Notes: generated from the sequence alone by a model not told the origin. 57,178 bases of DNA from Chitinophagaceae bacterium (GCA_016787085.1 JAEUVJ010000024.1:1-57178), one strand, 5' to 3'; counted from the stretch's first letter, positions 1-9,350 are shown. Numbers and translations: made by a program.

Positions 1-144
1 TGTGTCTTTGCATGATCGTATCGGCGACAGAATATAGCCGGGCTTCAGCAACTACGATCATTCAAATCCCCAGCGTATTAAAGTATTATGTAGACCGTTT
101 ATAAACATATTATTCCTCTCATACCGCTTTACATAGGATACCAA

Positions 145-781
145 TGTTGGCTGCAGCTATTTTGCAACTGCTTTGTTTAGTTTCTTTAATAATTCCTGAT
201 TAAATGTCTTACGAAAAACTGCTAAGTCGTGATAAATAATTCCCTTATCACTGTCCTCAATCTCATTTGTCAAAAAGTTATGTACTAAGTCAATTTGCTT
301 TTTGGCTTTTTTGCTGTCAATGTTTAAAGGATTGATTATTTTTCCTTTTGTCCTTGGCTCTCCACTTTTTGGTTTTTGCAAACCAATGTAAATTGAATTT
401 TGTTTTAAAATGTCAAGCTGTTTTGAACTTACAAAAGCATAAAATTTTTTGTCTGTCTTATGAAAAATCTGTCTCATAAAACTTAGCTGTTTTCCTTTGT
501 GGTCACCAAATAGCATTTGAATCCATTCTGTTTCAAATGCAACATCTGTTCGTCCGTCAATCTTTGAATGAAAAACAAAATGGTCTGCCCAAAATGCTTT
601 ACCGATTTCCTCCATTGCAATTACAGAAATAAACAAAGCCGTCGGATAAGATTTTAGTTTGTATAAATGAAGAGAGTCAAAATGAAGTCTAATTCCATTT
701 TGCAATGATAGTCCTGCAATATGTTGAAGCTTTCTAAGATTTAGTTTCATTTGAGAGTGTCTGATATAGTTGCAGCCAACA
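145..781. repeat. Inverted repeat enclosing the AbiV-like gene
   Basis: The left arm tgttggctgcagctat (145-160) and the right arm atagttgcagccaaca (766-781) are reverse complements at 15 of 16 positions. They enclose exactly one gene: the TAG stop of the AbiV-like gene lies inside the left arm and its start lies 16 bases from the right arm. This makes a 637-bp single-gene unit. Whether it is a mobile cassette end or an RNA hairpin cannot be decided from one copy. Confidence 0.6.
157..750 (-). CDS. AbiV-like abortive infection protein (HEPN family)
   Basis: The protein has 197 residues. Its N-terminal part has the look of the HEPN_AbiV family: a run of small and hydrophobic residues, a tyrosine-proline turn, then an E-E-x-G-K-A segment at about residues 47-52 in a predicted helix. 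AbiV proteins act in phage abortive infection in lactococci; other HEPN proteins are often RNases, but a clear R-x4-6-H HEPN catalytic motif is not evident here, so RNase activity is uncertain. The C-terminal third is lysine-rich and does not resemble anything I know. The gene is AT-rich compared with the sensor genes that follow and stands alone inside an inverted repeat, which fits recent acquisition. The ATG at 750 is the only good start. Confidence 0.6.
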   Translation of the reverse strand: MKLNLRKLQHIAGLSLQNGIRLHFDSLHLYKLKSYPTALFISVIAMEEIGKAFWADHFVFHSKIDGRTDVAFETEWIQMLFGDHKGKQLSFMRQIFHKTDKKFYAFVSSKQLDILKQNSIYIGLQKPKSGEPRTKGKIINPLNIDSKKAKKQIDLVHNFLTNEIEDSDKGIIYHDLAVFRKTFNQELLKKLNKAVAK

Positions 782-947
782 CATAAATTTACGCCGTACG
801 CACCATGAAATCAAGAAAATTGAATATTGGTTTTTAAGTAGTTAGTATTCGCAATTTCAATTGTTACGGCGTCAATACAGCGGTCAATCAAGTTTTCCCT
901 TTCTCCAGAGATCATTCAAAACAGGGGAGGCTGAAGGCATTATAATT

Positions 948-3900
948 CTATTTCACCGGCACCAGCAGTATCACGGCAATGCCGTTCTTGTCATACTGCA
1001 CATCAAGATCGGCGCTGATAGCAGCGGAGCGGTCATTCATTTCTTTGATGCAGTTGTCTATCTCTGTCGTGTTCTTGTCAAGTGTGGCGCCTGCATCCTG
1101 TAGTTTCAGCGAGAGTTTATTCTTGAAGAGGTCAATATGCACCAGTGTTTCCCTTCCGCCGGAGTATTGTACGATCATCCGCAGGGCTTCTTTGAAGATG
1201 ATGAATACTTCGTGCCGGATCTTCATGTCTAATTTGAGGGATCGTACCTTTTTATCGAGAGCCAGTTCTATATTGGCGCCATGCCTGTTCTTCAGTGCAT
1301 CGGCAAATTCCATCATCCGCAGCAGCGATCTTTCCATATTGTCGTTCTGCGGGTCAATGCTCCATAGTATATCATCCATGGCGATGATCATGTTGTGGCT
1401 GGCATTACTGATCTGCCCGATATATTCTTTGGAACGTTCGATATCCTTATCCGCTTTCATTTTTGCCATCTCGCTCAGTACATTGATATTGTTCAGCGTG
1501 GCATTCACATCTTCGTGCAGGTTGGAGGCGATCTCCGTCCGTACGTCCTGCAGGGCCACTAATTTATTCACCCGTTGTTTGTCTAACCAGTAGAACACAG
1601 CGGCGATCACCAGGGCCAGCAGGCAGAAGAACCACCATGTTTTCCAAAAAGGAGGGTTAATGTGAATGACAAGGCGGGTAATGTTCTTACCCGGTACACC
1701 TTCTGCATCCTCGCTTCTGGCCATGAATGTATAAGTGCCCGGCGGCAGGTAAGAATAGATAGCCTGGTAATTCTTGTCGGCTACGATCCAGTCCTTATCT
1801 AATCCTTCCAGTTTATACCGGATAAGAAAAGCTGCATTATAACTGAGGCCGGAGAACTCAATAGCGATGGAATTATTTTTTGGCGCCAGTTCTATCCTGT
1901 CTTTATGCAGCAGCGAATCTACCAGCAGGGGCCGGTTACCCAGCCGGAAGCCGGTGATCCGTACATCCGGTGAGAAGTTGTTGATCTGTACTTCATCGGG
2001 GTGGAAGGATACCAGTTGGTTCTCTGCGCCGAATAATATCCTTCCATCCGGCAGGACATAGGAAGCGGCTACGATGAAACGGTCATTGACGATGCCATCT
2101 ACCCTGTCGAAACGGATAAAGATCTTATTGCGGATATTGACACGGTAGATACCGCTGGTAGAAGATACCCAGAGGTATCCCTGTTTATCTTTTTCTATCG
2201 CCTGGATATTGCCGCCGAACAGGTCCGGCATCCCGATGGTCTGTACGATCCTTTGCTGCGGGATACTATAGATGGAGAAACCTCTTGCTGCAATGATCAT
2301 TGTGGTATCGTCGTATTGCAGCACGGAAGCGACGGCATCCCAGATCAGTTTGCGTTCCGGGGGCTCTTTTTCGCTGAAGTGCATGATCACTTTATTACTG
2401 GCCGGATCAATGACGTACAGGCCAAAGGCCGATGTACATACCCAAACATAGCCCTGCTTATCTACCGTGATCTTAAGGATCATGTTTTGCGGGATATCAG
2501 GAATGGGAATGATGCCATCATTAAAATGCTTTTTCCCTTTTTGTGCATCCCATTTGAATACGCCGATGCTTTGTGTGCCGAGCCACAGGTTGCCATACCG
2601 GTCTTCGGCTATTTGTCTCACTGTTCTGTTCTGTAGCGCTGGCGGGTAGTAATCGGTAGCAGTACGGGCGGCCTGGTCAATTTTCCATATACCCGGCTGT
2701 GCACCTACCCAGATGGTATTGGAGTCCTTTGAGGCATACATGCTCCACATAGAAGGAGTACTGTTCTCATTAAAGCCACGGATGTTCAGCGGCACCATAT
2801 TGAAATCCTTGTCGTAGTTGTAGAGCCCGTCGCCCCAGGTGCCGGTAAGTATCGTTCCCCATTTGGTAGGCATCAGCGACATCACGCCACCATTCCCGGG
2901 CTTGCCTGATACCCGGTGTACCTGCCGGGTATTGGTGAAGAACTGGTCCTTCGGGTTGAAACGATAAAGACCATTATTGCTGGTGGCGATCCAGATGTTC
3001 TCTTCATTATCTTCAAACAGCGCATTGATCCTGTCATAATAAATGCTCTGTTCATTTTCGTAGCCGTTATAGACTATCTGGAACTGTTTTTCTTTTTCCA
3101 GGTAATGGCCAAACACTCCCAAGCCTTTGACCCATATTTCGCCATTGCGTTGCTGCATCATACCCCGTATTTCATGATAGGCTTTTAGTACAGGATCAAG
3201 GGAGTAATTATTATGTATGACGACCTGCGTTTGCAGATCATAGCAATAGATAGCGGAGCCACCTGTATGCCAGCTGTCGAACCAAAGACGGCCTTTGTTG
3301 TCCACAAAGAAATTGGCAGTGATCGTCAGCTTCCCGATCTTTTCGACCAGGTCTTCTTTTTCTGTATTATGCCCGGCGTAGCTGTATTGGTTCGATTGTT
3401 TATTATAAACAACCGTCCCTTTGCTGGTACCGATAATGTACTTGCTGGTTCCAGGCAACTGGCACATACCGGTCACTTTCCAGTCAGCCGCCGGCATGTG
3501 CACAAAATCACCGGCAGGTTTGAACAGGTCATTCTTTTCATCATAGATCAGCAACTCCACATTCCATAGCATCAGGAAGATATTTCCCTCTTCATCAGTA
3601 ATGATCCTTTTTTCCGCATGCATGTTCCGCGGATCGGAGGGCTGGATAGGCACTTCTTTAAACTGGAATCGCTTTGTATCAAAAATACCAGCTTTGATAC
3701 CGCCCGACATGATCCAGAGATTCTTCTTTTTGTCTATCATTACCTGGCTCACATAATTTTCAGGAATGGCCAGGGGATCATTCTTCTTCGCCGTAAATGA
3801 AATGAAACGGACCCCATCGAACCGCTGCAGCCCGCCATTAGTAGCTATCCACATATAACCATCCGGGTCCTGTGTCACATCCAGCACTTCATTGGATACA

Positions 3901-4037
3901 AGACCGGCCACATTGCCGTAGTGAGTAAAGGAATATTTTTTAGGAGAGAGCTGTGCCCATAGCTGTCCATACAGCATCAGCAAGAACAATATACAGAACC
4001 TGGGATGGGGCAAAAGAATGAGTTTGTTATAGTCCAA
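948..4037 (-). CDS. Propeller/Y_Y_Y sensor with degenerate histidine-kinase domain (copy 2)
   Basis: The protein has 1029 residues. Order of parts: signal peptide (about 1-28), a long periplasmic region of two-component-regulator propeller repeats with the form D-x-x-G-x-x-W-I-A-T/W-V, a Y_Y_Y domain ending in the typical L-P-P-G-T-Y-T-F segment, one membrane segment in the last quarter, then a cytoplasmic HisKA_3-type helical part that keeps the phospho-acceptor motif (N-L-H-E-D-V) and the I-L-W-S-I-D-P segment. The HATPase part is not intact: the N box reads K-E-A-L-R-M instead of K-E-A-L-N-N, and no D-x-G-x-G box follows. It probably binds an external polysaccharide or wall fragment and signals without own ATP-dependent phosphorylation. 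It lies downstream of a close paralogue on the same strand; no response regulator is adjacent. Confidence 0.85.
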   Translation of the reverse strand: MDYNKLILLPHPRFCILFLLMLYGQLWAQLSPKKYSFTHYGNVAGLVSNEVLDVTQDPDGYMWIATNGGLQRFDGVRFISFTAKKNDPLAIPENYVSQVMIDKKKNLWIMSGGIKAGIFDTKRFQFKEVPIQPSDPRNMHAEKRIITDEEGNIFLMLWNVELLIYDEKNDLFKPAGDFVHMPAADWKVTGMCQLPGTSKYIIGTSKGTVVYNKQSNQYSYAGHNTEKEDLVEKIGKLTITANFFVDNKGRLWFDSWHTGGSAIYCYDLQTQVVIHNNYSLDPVLKAYHEIRGMMQQRNGEIWVKGLGVFGHYLEKEKQFQIVYNGYENEQSIYYDRINALFEDNEENIWIATSNNGLYRFNPKDQFFTNTRQVHRVSGKPGNGGVMSLMPTKWGTILTGTWGDGLYNYDKDFNMVPLNIRGFNENSTPSMWSMYASKDSNTIWVGAQPGIWKIDQAARTATDYYPPALQNRTVRQIAEDRYGNLWLGTQSIGVFKWDAQKGKKHFNDGIIPIPDIPQNMILKITVDKQGYVWVCTSAFGLYVIDPASNKVIMHFSEKEPPERKLIWDAVASVLQYDDTTMIIAARGFSIYSIPQQRIVQTIGMPDLFGGNIQAIEKDKQGYLWVSSTSGIYRVNIRNKIFIRFDRVDGIVNDRFIVAASYVLPDGRILFGAENQLVSFHPDEVQINNFSPDVRITGFRLGNRPLLVDSLLHKDRIELAPKNNSIAIEFSGLSYNAAFLIRYKLEGLDKDWIVADKNYQAIYSYLPPGTYTFMARSEDAEGVPGKNITRLVIHINPPFWKTWWFFCLLALVIAAVFYWLDKQRVNKLVALQDVRTEIASNLHEDVNATLNNINVLSEMAKMKADKDIERSKEYIGQISNASHNMIIAMDDILWSIDPQNDNMERSLLRMMEFADALKNRHGANIELALDKKVRSLKLDMKIRHEVFIIFKEALRMIVQYSGGRETLVHIDLFKNKLSLKLQDAGATLDKNTTEIDNCIKEMNDRSAAISADLDVQYDKNGIAVILLVPVK

Positions 4038-4361
4038 ATTTAACCAATGAAAGGATAATATGCCTGTTTTGCCCGGTGGATCAGCAGGATAGGGGATGAA
4101 TTGATGAAAACGGTGTTTGAATTGGGGCGGGAAATATGAGGTCTGAGGTAAGAAGTCAGAAAATGTCGGATGTTATTTAATGTGCTTTAGCTGTTACATG
4201 CAATTTTTTCTTGTCTCCGGGTAGTGGTGTCAGTCTGAAGTCTTCGATATTTTTCACCACATAGGATCATAGACACATAGACACACATAGGTGTGTCAAA
4301 CTATGTGACCCTATGTTTCTATTTGGTGAATTTTAACCAGGCCCTTTACCAGCCTCCGGTC
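4038..4361. other. Intergenic region between the two sensor paralogues
   Basis: This 324-base gap has no convincing gene. It holds the upstream motif aggggatgaattgatgaaa (4091-4109), shared with the other paralogue, and a palindromic repeat at 4253-4329 built from variants of ctatgtg / cacatag. No TAnnTTTG box was found close to the start at 4037. Confidence 0.6.
4253..4329. repeat. Imperfect palindromic intergenic repeat
   Basis: The outer arms ttcacca and tggtgaa pair, and inside them copies of cacatag face copies of ctatgtg, with an inner perfect stem gacacac / gtgtgtc. The unit reads nearly the same on both strands. It lies just downstream of the copy-1 sensor gene and could serve as a bidirectional transcription stop or be a dispersed repeat. 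Confidence 0.5.
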
Positions 4362-7300
4362 TCACTTCACCGGTACCAGTAGTATGACCGCTACACCGTC
4401 GGTACTGCATTGAATATCGAGGTCGGCGCCGATCTCTGCTGCTCGGGTATGCATATCCCTGATCGCCTCTTCGATCTCTACGGTGTTCTTGTCGAATGCT
4501 GCAGAGGTATCCTGCAGTTTAACCGAGATCCTGCTTTTGAACAGATCAATATGGGCAAGTGTATTCCTTCCGCCGGCAAGCTGAACGATCATGCCAAGGG
4601 CTTTTTTGAATATCAGCAGTATCTCATGCCTTGTTTTCATATCCGGCGTCAGCGATCTCACTTTTTTATCCAGGGCAATTTCTATCGAAGCGCCGTAGAG
4701 GTTCTTCAGGGAGTCGGCATATTCCATCATGCGGAGCAATGATTTTTCCATCGTGTCATTCTCCGGGTCAATACTCCAGAGTATGTCATCCATGGCATGG
4801 ATCATGTTCTGGCTTTTGGTACTGATCTGCGCAATATATTCTTTCGAACGTTCGGCGTCCTTATCCGCTTTGATACGAGCCATCTCGCTCAGCAGGCTGA
4901 TATTGTTCAGTGTCGTATTCACTTCTTCGTGCAGGTTGCCGGCTATTTCCGCCCTTACCTTTTGCAGCGCATTCAGTTTATTCAGCCGTTGCCTGTCGAG
5001 CCAGTAGAATACAGCGGCGATCAGCAAAGCCAGCAGGCAGAAGAACCACCATGTTTTCCAGAAGGGCGGCCGGATATAGATCTTCAGCCGCGTCTCATTG
5101 GGGCCGGGGTTGCCTTCTACATTAAGAGTGGTGGCTATAAAAGTATAATGACCGGGAGGCAGATACGAATACGTGGCCCGGTGATCTTCATCAGCGATCT
5201 TCCAGTTCTTATCCAGTCCTTCCAGCTTATACCTGATCGCATGGTCCTTGATATATTTCAGGTAAGAGAATTCGATCTCCAGTGAATTCTCATCGGTGGC
5301 CAGATCCACATTGTCGAGGCGTAAGACCGAGTCAACCATCAATGACCTGTTCATTACCCTGAAATCGGTGATCATGACCTTGGGAAAATGATTTGCATTG
5401 ACAGGTATGGCGAGCGGGTCAAAAGCGACGAACTGCGCCGATGTGCCAAACAGCATGGTGCCGTCAGGAGAAGTATAGGATGATGACAGGATGAAATAAT
5501 CGTTGGTCATCCCGTCATTCCGGTTAAAGCTGACAAATATCTTTTTAAAGATGTTCAGCCGGTACAGGGCGCTGTTGGTGGAGATCCATACATGACCGGT
5601 CTTATCTTTTTCAGTTGATGTGATGGAACCCGATATATTCTCTGACCGGCCAATGGTCGTTAGCTTTTGCCCGATCCTGTTGTATAGGAGGATGCGGGTA
5701 GTGGTAGTAAGCACCACCAGGCTGTCATTGTAGTCAAGTATGGACGATACACCTTCTTCCGGCAATTTGATAGCAGGCGCTGCCTTGTTATGGAAATGGG
5801 TCACTACTTTATTGGTGGCAGGATCTATCATGTAGGCGCCTTCCACCGAAGTGGCCACCCACACATAACCCTTTCTATCTACTATGATCTTATTGACCTG
5901 CACATCCGGTATCGCTGCGAATTTCGTAGCCGCTTCCATTCTCCCGGCTTTTATATCTCCGGCATTCAGCCTGAAAAGACCGATGCCCTGCATGCCAAAC
6001 CAGGCATTGCCCTGATCGTCTTCTGCTATTTCCCTCACTGTTCTGTTCTGCAGGCTGGCCGGATTATAATACGCTGCTGAACGCCGTTGCTGATCATAGA
6101 TAAAGAAGCCCGGTTGTGATGCCATCCAGATCGTGTCGCTGTGACGGGAAATATACATATCCCACACAGAAGCAAAATTCTTATCGGCTATGCCTTTGAT
6201 GCCGACAGGAACCGGTTCATAATTCTTATCAAAGCGGTACAGCCCGTCGCCCCAGTGACCAACCAGTATAGTGCCGTCCTTATCGCGGGCAAACGAAAGA
6301 GGGCTGCCATCCCCCTTCTGGCCTGTGGTCCGGTTTTTATGCGGAACATTCGTAAAGAATTCCCGTGCAGGATTGAAACGGAACAGGCCATTATTGCCGG
6401 TGCCTGCCCAGATGTTGTGTTCATTATCCTCGATCAATGAAGTGACAATGCGGAAAGCCATGTCCTTTTCGTTGCCATAACCGTTGAATACATGCTGGAA
6501 TTGTTTTTCCTTTTCGAGAAAACGGGCAAGCACCATTACCCCCCTGATCCATACCGTGCCGTCCTGCTGTTCAAAAAAACCACGTACCTCGAAATAGGTC
6601 TGTAAAAAAGGAAAAAGGCTGTACCCGTCCACTGCAAATTCGTTCTTCACCAGATCGTAAGCATATACAAAGGGTGTCCCGTTTTGCCAGTTACAGCACC
6701 AGAACCTTCCTTTTTTGTCAAAATAAAAATTGTACGGGTTTAACTTCCCTTCAAAACGATCAATTGCCGCAATGTTATCTGCATTATTGCCCGCATAGCT
6801 CAATCGCCGGGTAGCATGGTTATATACGGCGATGCCGCCGCCCTGTATGCTGATCCAGTAGTTCTGTGTGCCGGGCTGCGGTACAAAATCAGCAATGCGC
6901 CATTCCTTATTTTGTAAAAAGAAATTATGGGCCGGTGAAAACTCATTCTTCTCATTACTCCATGTCAATACTTCCCAGCCTGCAAGCAGCAGGAAAACAT
7001 GCCCGTATTCATCTTTGATCAGCCGTTTGATACTGCTCCGTAATGATAAAGGGTTCTTTGGCTGAATGGGAGCTTCCCGGAAGCTGAGCCGCCGGGTATC
7101 GAAGATCCCGGTCTTGCCGTTACTTAATAAGATCCACAGGTTCTTATTGCTGTCCATCAGCAGTTGTACCACGCCGTTGACAGGCAGCGAGCCCGGGTCG
7201 TTGTCGTCATGACGGAAGAGCTTGTACCGGATACCATCATAGCGCTGCAGCCCGTCGGTAGTGGCGATCCACAAATAGCCGTTCTCATCCTGCACTATAT

Positions 7301-7427
7301 CATGTACCTGGTTGGAGGCAAGCCCGGACGAACTGTTGAAATGGGTGAACGTAAAACGCTTCTCCTCCTGGCCGAAGAGGGCAACCGGAAGCAGGCAAAA
7401 AATGATATACAGCAGTGGCTTTTGCAA
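4362..7427 (-). CDS. Propeller/Y_Y_Y sensor with degenerate histidine-kinase domain (copy 1)
   Basis: The protein has 1021 residues and is a close paralogue of the 1029-residue protein downstream, alignable along its whole length. It has a signal peptide (about 1-19, ending before Q-E-E-K), periplasmic propeller repeats, a Y_Y_Y domain, one membrane segment, and a HisKA_3-type helical part with N-L-H-E-E-V as phospho-acceptor motif and I-L-W-S-I-D-P. The ATPase domain is even more degenerate: the N box reads K-K-A-L-G-M, losing both the glutamate and the asparagines, and there is no D-x-G-x-G. A -7 box TATATTTG lies 20 bases upstream of the start. It is likely a surface-glycan sensor whose cytoplasmic part acts by a route other than autophosphorylation. 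Confidence 0.85.
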   Translation of the reverse strand: MQKPLLYIIFCLLPVALFGQEEKRFTFTHFNSSSGLASNQVHDIVQDENGYLWIATTDGLQRYDGIRYKLFRHDDNDPGSLPVNGVVQLLMDSNKNLWILLSNGKTGIFDTRRLSFREAPIQPKNPLSLRSSIKRLIKDEYGHVFLLLAGWEVLTWSNEKNEFSPAHNFFLQNKEWRIADFVPQPGTQNYWISIQGGGIAVYNHATRRLSYAGNNADNIAAIDRFEGKLNPYNFYFDKKGRFWCCNWQNGTPFVYAYDLVKNEFAVDGYSLFPFLQTYFEVRGFFEQQDGTVWIRGVMVLARFLEKEKQFQHVFNGYGNEKDMAFRIVTSLIEDNEHNIWAGTGNNGLFRFNPAREFFTNVPHKNRTTGQKGDGSPLSFARDKDGTILVGHWGDGLYRFDKNYEPVPVGIKGIADKNFASVWDMYISRHSDTIWMASQPGFFIYDQQRRSAAYYNPASLQNRTVREIAEDDQGNAWFGMQGIGLFRLNAGDIKAGRMEAATKFAAIPDVQVNKIIVDRKGYVWVATSVEGAYMIDPATNKVVTHFHNKAAPAIKLPEEGVSSILDYNDSLVVLTTTTRILLYNRIGQKLTTIGRSENISGSITSTEKDKTGHVWISTNSALYRLNIFKKIFVSFNRNDGMTNDYFILSSSYTSPDGTMLFGTSAQFVAFDPLAIPVNANHFPKVMITDFRVMNRSLMVDSVLRLDNVDLATDENSLEIEFSYLKYIKDHAIRYKLEGLDKNWKIADEDHRATYSYLPPGHYTFIATTLNVEGNPGPNETRLKIYIRPPFWKTWWFFCLLALLIAAVFYWLDRQRLNKLNALQKVRAEIAGNLHEEVNTTLNNISLLSEMARIKADKDAERSKEYIAQISTKSQNMIHAMDDILWSIDPENDTMEKSLLRMMEYADSLKNLYGASIEIALDKKVRSLTPDMKTRHEILLIFKKALGMIVQLAGGRNTLAHIDLFKSRISVKLQDTSAAFDKNTVEIEEAIRDMHTRAAEIGADLDIQCSTDGVAVILLVPVK

Positions 7428-7447
7428 ACGGTGTCGTTTGTATCTCT

Positions 7448-7455
7448 CAAATATA
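7448..7455 (-). promoter_or_regulatory. Candidate -7 box for the copy-1 sensor
   Basis: On the minus strand this reads TATATTTG, a full match to the Bacteroidota -7 consensus TAnnTTTG, about 20 bases before the ATG at 7427. A TTTG that could serve as the -33 element begins at 7472, which is closer than the usual spacing, so only the -7 part is convincing. Confidence 0.45.
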
Positions 7456-7668
7456 AATAATGATGTCTCAAAATGCCGGTTTCAGCAGTTGAATTGCCAG
7501 GAAAGGGGATGAATTGCTGAAATGCCTGACTGAACCGGGAAGAGGGCGGCTGGTGTATGCGCAATTCGCTCATGTATTCAGCCAACTCATGCAGGGTTGA
7601 ATTGCTTTTGCATGACCTGCATTGCAATTTTACTCTATCATTATTCATTAAACCATTAAACTTTTTTT

Positions 7669-8349
7669 ATGCAACGGTACAATATCTTTCAGCAGATACA
7701 CAAAGGGCTCAGGGCATTATTACACGAAACAGCCCTGCAGGTGCAGCATGCCGACTTCTGGAATGTAGAAGAAGGGGATGAGGCGGTAGAAAGGATAGAA
7801 GAAGTGATCCGCTTATTTGACAAACATGCTCACAGCGAGGATACGCTGGTATTTCCTGCTGTAGAAAAATATGATCCCGCGGTGGCCGATGCATTTGAGC
7901 AGGAGCATGTGAAAGATCATTTGCTGGCCAACCTGCTGGCGGTATCCATCTCCGGCTACAGAACGGCATCTGTTATTACCGGCAAGGCCGAAGCCGGCAG
8001 GCAGGTGCAATCGGCATATTCAAAATTCATGGTCTTTAACCTCGAGCATATGGCCAAAGAAGAAGAAGTACTGAACCCGATCCTCTGGCGCCATTATAAG
8101 GATGAAGAACTGCATGCCATCACACAGCAGATCATCTCTAAGATACCGCAGGACTATATGGCCCGCTACAGCAAGTGGATGATGCGTGGCCTCAACAATG
8201 CCGAGATAACCGGCTGGCTGAAAGGCGTGGAGAAGAATGCGCCGGAGCCTGTATTCCAGGCGCTGTTTGCCACGGCAGAACAGGAATTACCAGCCAGGCG
8301 TTTCCGCCAGGTACTCGAAAGCCTGAGCGAAGGGGCGATGCTTGCATAA
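7669..8349 (+). CDS. Hemerythrin (HHE) domain protein
   Basis: The protein has 226 residues. The first 140 residues form a four-helix HHE/hemerythrin domain with candidate di-iron ligands His11, His27, His55, Glu57, His80 or His84, His127 and Glu131. The C-terminal 80 residues are helical and contain W-M-M-R-G-L-N, an extension seen in other HHE proteins of Bacteroidota. Such proteins bind a non-haem di-iron centre and are linked to O2, NO or iron handling; the exact role here is unknown. No signal peptide or membrane segment is seen, so it should be cytoplasmic. It is divergent from the sensor pair, and a small hydrophobic ORF and a terminator follow it. Confidence 0.8.
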   Translation: MQRYNIFQQIHKGLRALLHETALQVQHADFWNVEEGDEAVERIEEVIRLFDKHAHSEDTLVFPAVEKYDPAVADAFEQEHVKDHLLANLLAVSISGYRTASVITGKAEAGRQVQSAYSKFMVFNLEHMAKEEEVLNPILWRHYKDEELHAITQQIISKIPQDYMARYSKWMMRGLNNAEITGWLKGVEKNAPEPVFQALFATAEQELPARRFRQVLESLSEGAMLA

Positions 8350-8378
8350 CTATTCACATACATTCAAAAACTAACAAC

Positions 8379-8471
8379 ATGAAATACCTTATCTTATTTC
8401 TGCTCGTAGTGATCCTGAAGGACAGGTTCTCTTCGCGGTTGCTGCGCCAGAACATCCAGATGATCTTGTAG
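8379..8471 (+). CDS. Small hydrophobic protein, 30 residues
   Basis: A 30-residue ORF starts at an ATG 29 bases after the hemerythrin stop and ends just before the terminator, so it is probably cotranscribed. It begins M-K-Y-L followed by a stretch of Leu, Ile and Val up to residue 13, then a basic amphipathic part with arginines. That pattern fits a single-span or membrane-surface microprotein. No family was recognised, and its reality rests only on position and composition. Confidence 0.35.
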   Translation: MKYLILFLLVVILKDRFSSRLLRQNIQMIL

Positions 8472-8499
8472 GATAAACAGGATATACAGACAGTGTCAC

Positions 8500-8525
8500 C
8501 CCGGCGGATAATGCCGGGTTTTTTT
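8500..8525 (+). terminator. Rho-independent terminator after the hemerythrin gene
   Basis: Stem cccggc (8500-8505) pairs with gccggg (8513-8518) around a 7-base loop, followed by seven T residues (8519-8525). Confidence 0.8.
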
Positions 8526-8576
8526 GCATAGTTCATGTTGTGGGCAGTACTGATTTGATAAATGAGCTTTCTGTTC

Positions 8577-9326
8577 TTAAAAAAGAGGAGAATCTTTCAA
8601 TTTTGAATTAATAATTGGACAATTAACATCGTATTTCTTTGTAATATCTCTTGTTAAATCAATAACCCATTGCGGTGAATCAGGTGACACAAAGATGTTC
8701 TCGATTAAATGTGATAATTGAACGTCGACATGTGCCCCTCCTTTGTCGAGATTAATCAATTTTTTATTTTGATATCCAATTCCCGATATTATACAACGTA
8801 ATTCTTTTTCATGTTCAAAGTTTTTTCTTTTATGAATATAAGGAGCAAAGGCATTACCGTATGGTATGAAATCTGTTTCATAGTCAATGTAATTTACGAC
8901 TCCTATATTTACCGAGATGCTTGTTCTGCTAAAGGACTTTATTAATCTATTGAAAGTCGACTGAATCGCAACTCCTTCGTTGGATTTAAGATATAGTTTC
9001 CACATGGCCGCAGATTCATGATCATTTATATGCCAGCAATTAATTGCCATTTCTTTCTTGGTCTTTTGATTCAAATCATTCATGAATTCTGGTGTGTACC
9101 TCTCATTCAGTACTCCATCCTTAATCATCTGTTCGAATCGCATTGATCTTTTTAATAGAGTTTCTTTTGATATTGAACCTTCAAAAACGTCATCAAAGTA
9201 ATCTGCCCTGGCAAAGAAAAGGGAGCTCGAGTTTAATAAATCAACAAATTTTGTAAAGTCGAGATATCGCCAAATCTTCTGATCAGCGTTTTGTGGTGGA
9301 ATAAAAGTTGGATGGTCTACGTACAT
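8577..9326 (-). CDS. DUF2971 domain protein
   Basis: The protein has 249 residues from the ATG at 9326; an in-frame TTG 15 bases upstream is less likely. The features of DUF2971 are present: an early Y-L-x-F-x-K-F segment, S-L-F-F-A-R-A-D-Y-F-x-D at about residues 35-46, then N-C-W-H-I-N-D-H-E-S-A-A-M-W-K-L-Y in the middle and K-E-L-R-C near the C-terminal third. The function of the family is not established; members are common in accessory and defence-rich regions. No signal peptide is seen. The gene is AT-rich, stands alone, and is preceded by one of two palindromic intergenic elements found in this stretch. Confidence 0.8.
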   Translation of the reverse strand: MYVDHPTFIPPQNADQKIWRYLDFTKFVDLLNSSSLFFARADYFDDVFEGSISKETLLKRSMRFEQMIKDGVLNERYTPEFMNDLNQKTKKEMAINCWHINDHESAAMWKLYLKSNEGVAIQSTFNRLIKSFSRTSISVNIGVVNYIDYETDFIPYGNAFAPYIHKRKNFEHEKELRCIISGIGYQNKKLINLDKGGAHVDVQLSHLIENIFVSPDSPQWVIDLTRDITKKYDVNCPIINSKLKDSPLF

Positions 9327-9350
9327 GAGTATTGCACACAACGTTAAAGT

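Noticed and set aside
3..104. Open frame from the left edge, ending at a TAA, that could be the 3' end of a gene
   Set aside because: Only 33 codons are visible, no family pattern is seen, and no neighbouring signal supports it.
861..1593. Plus-strand ORFs opposite the 3' end of the copy-2 sensor
   Set aside because: The minus-strand protein has full domain support; these frames have no pattern and are shadows.
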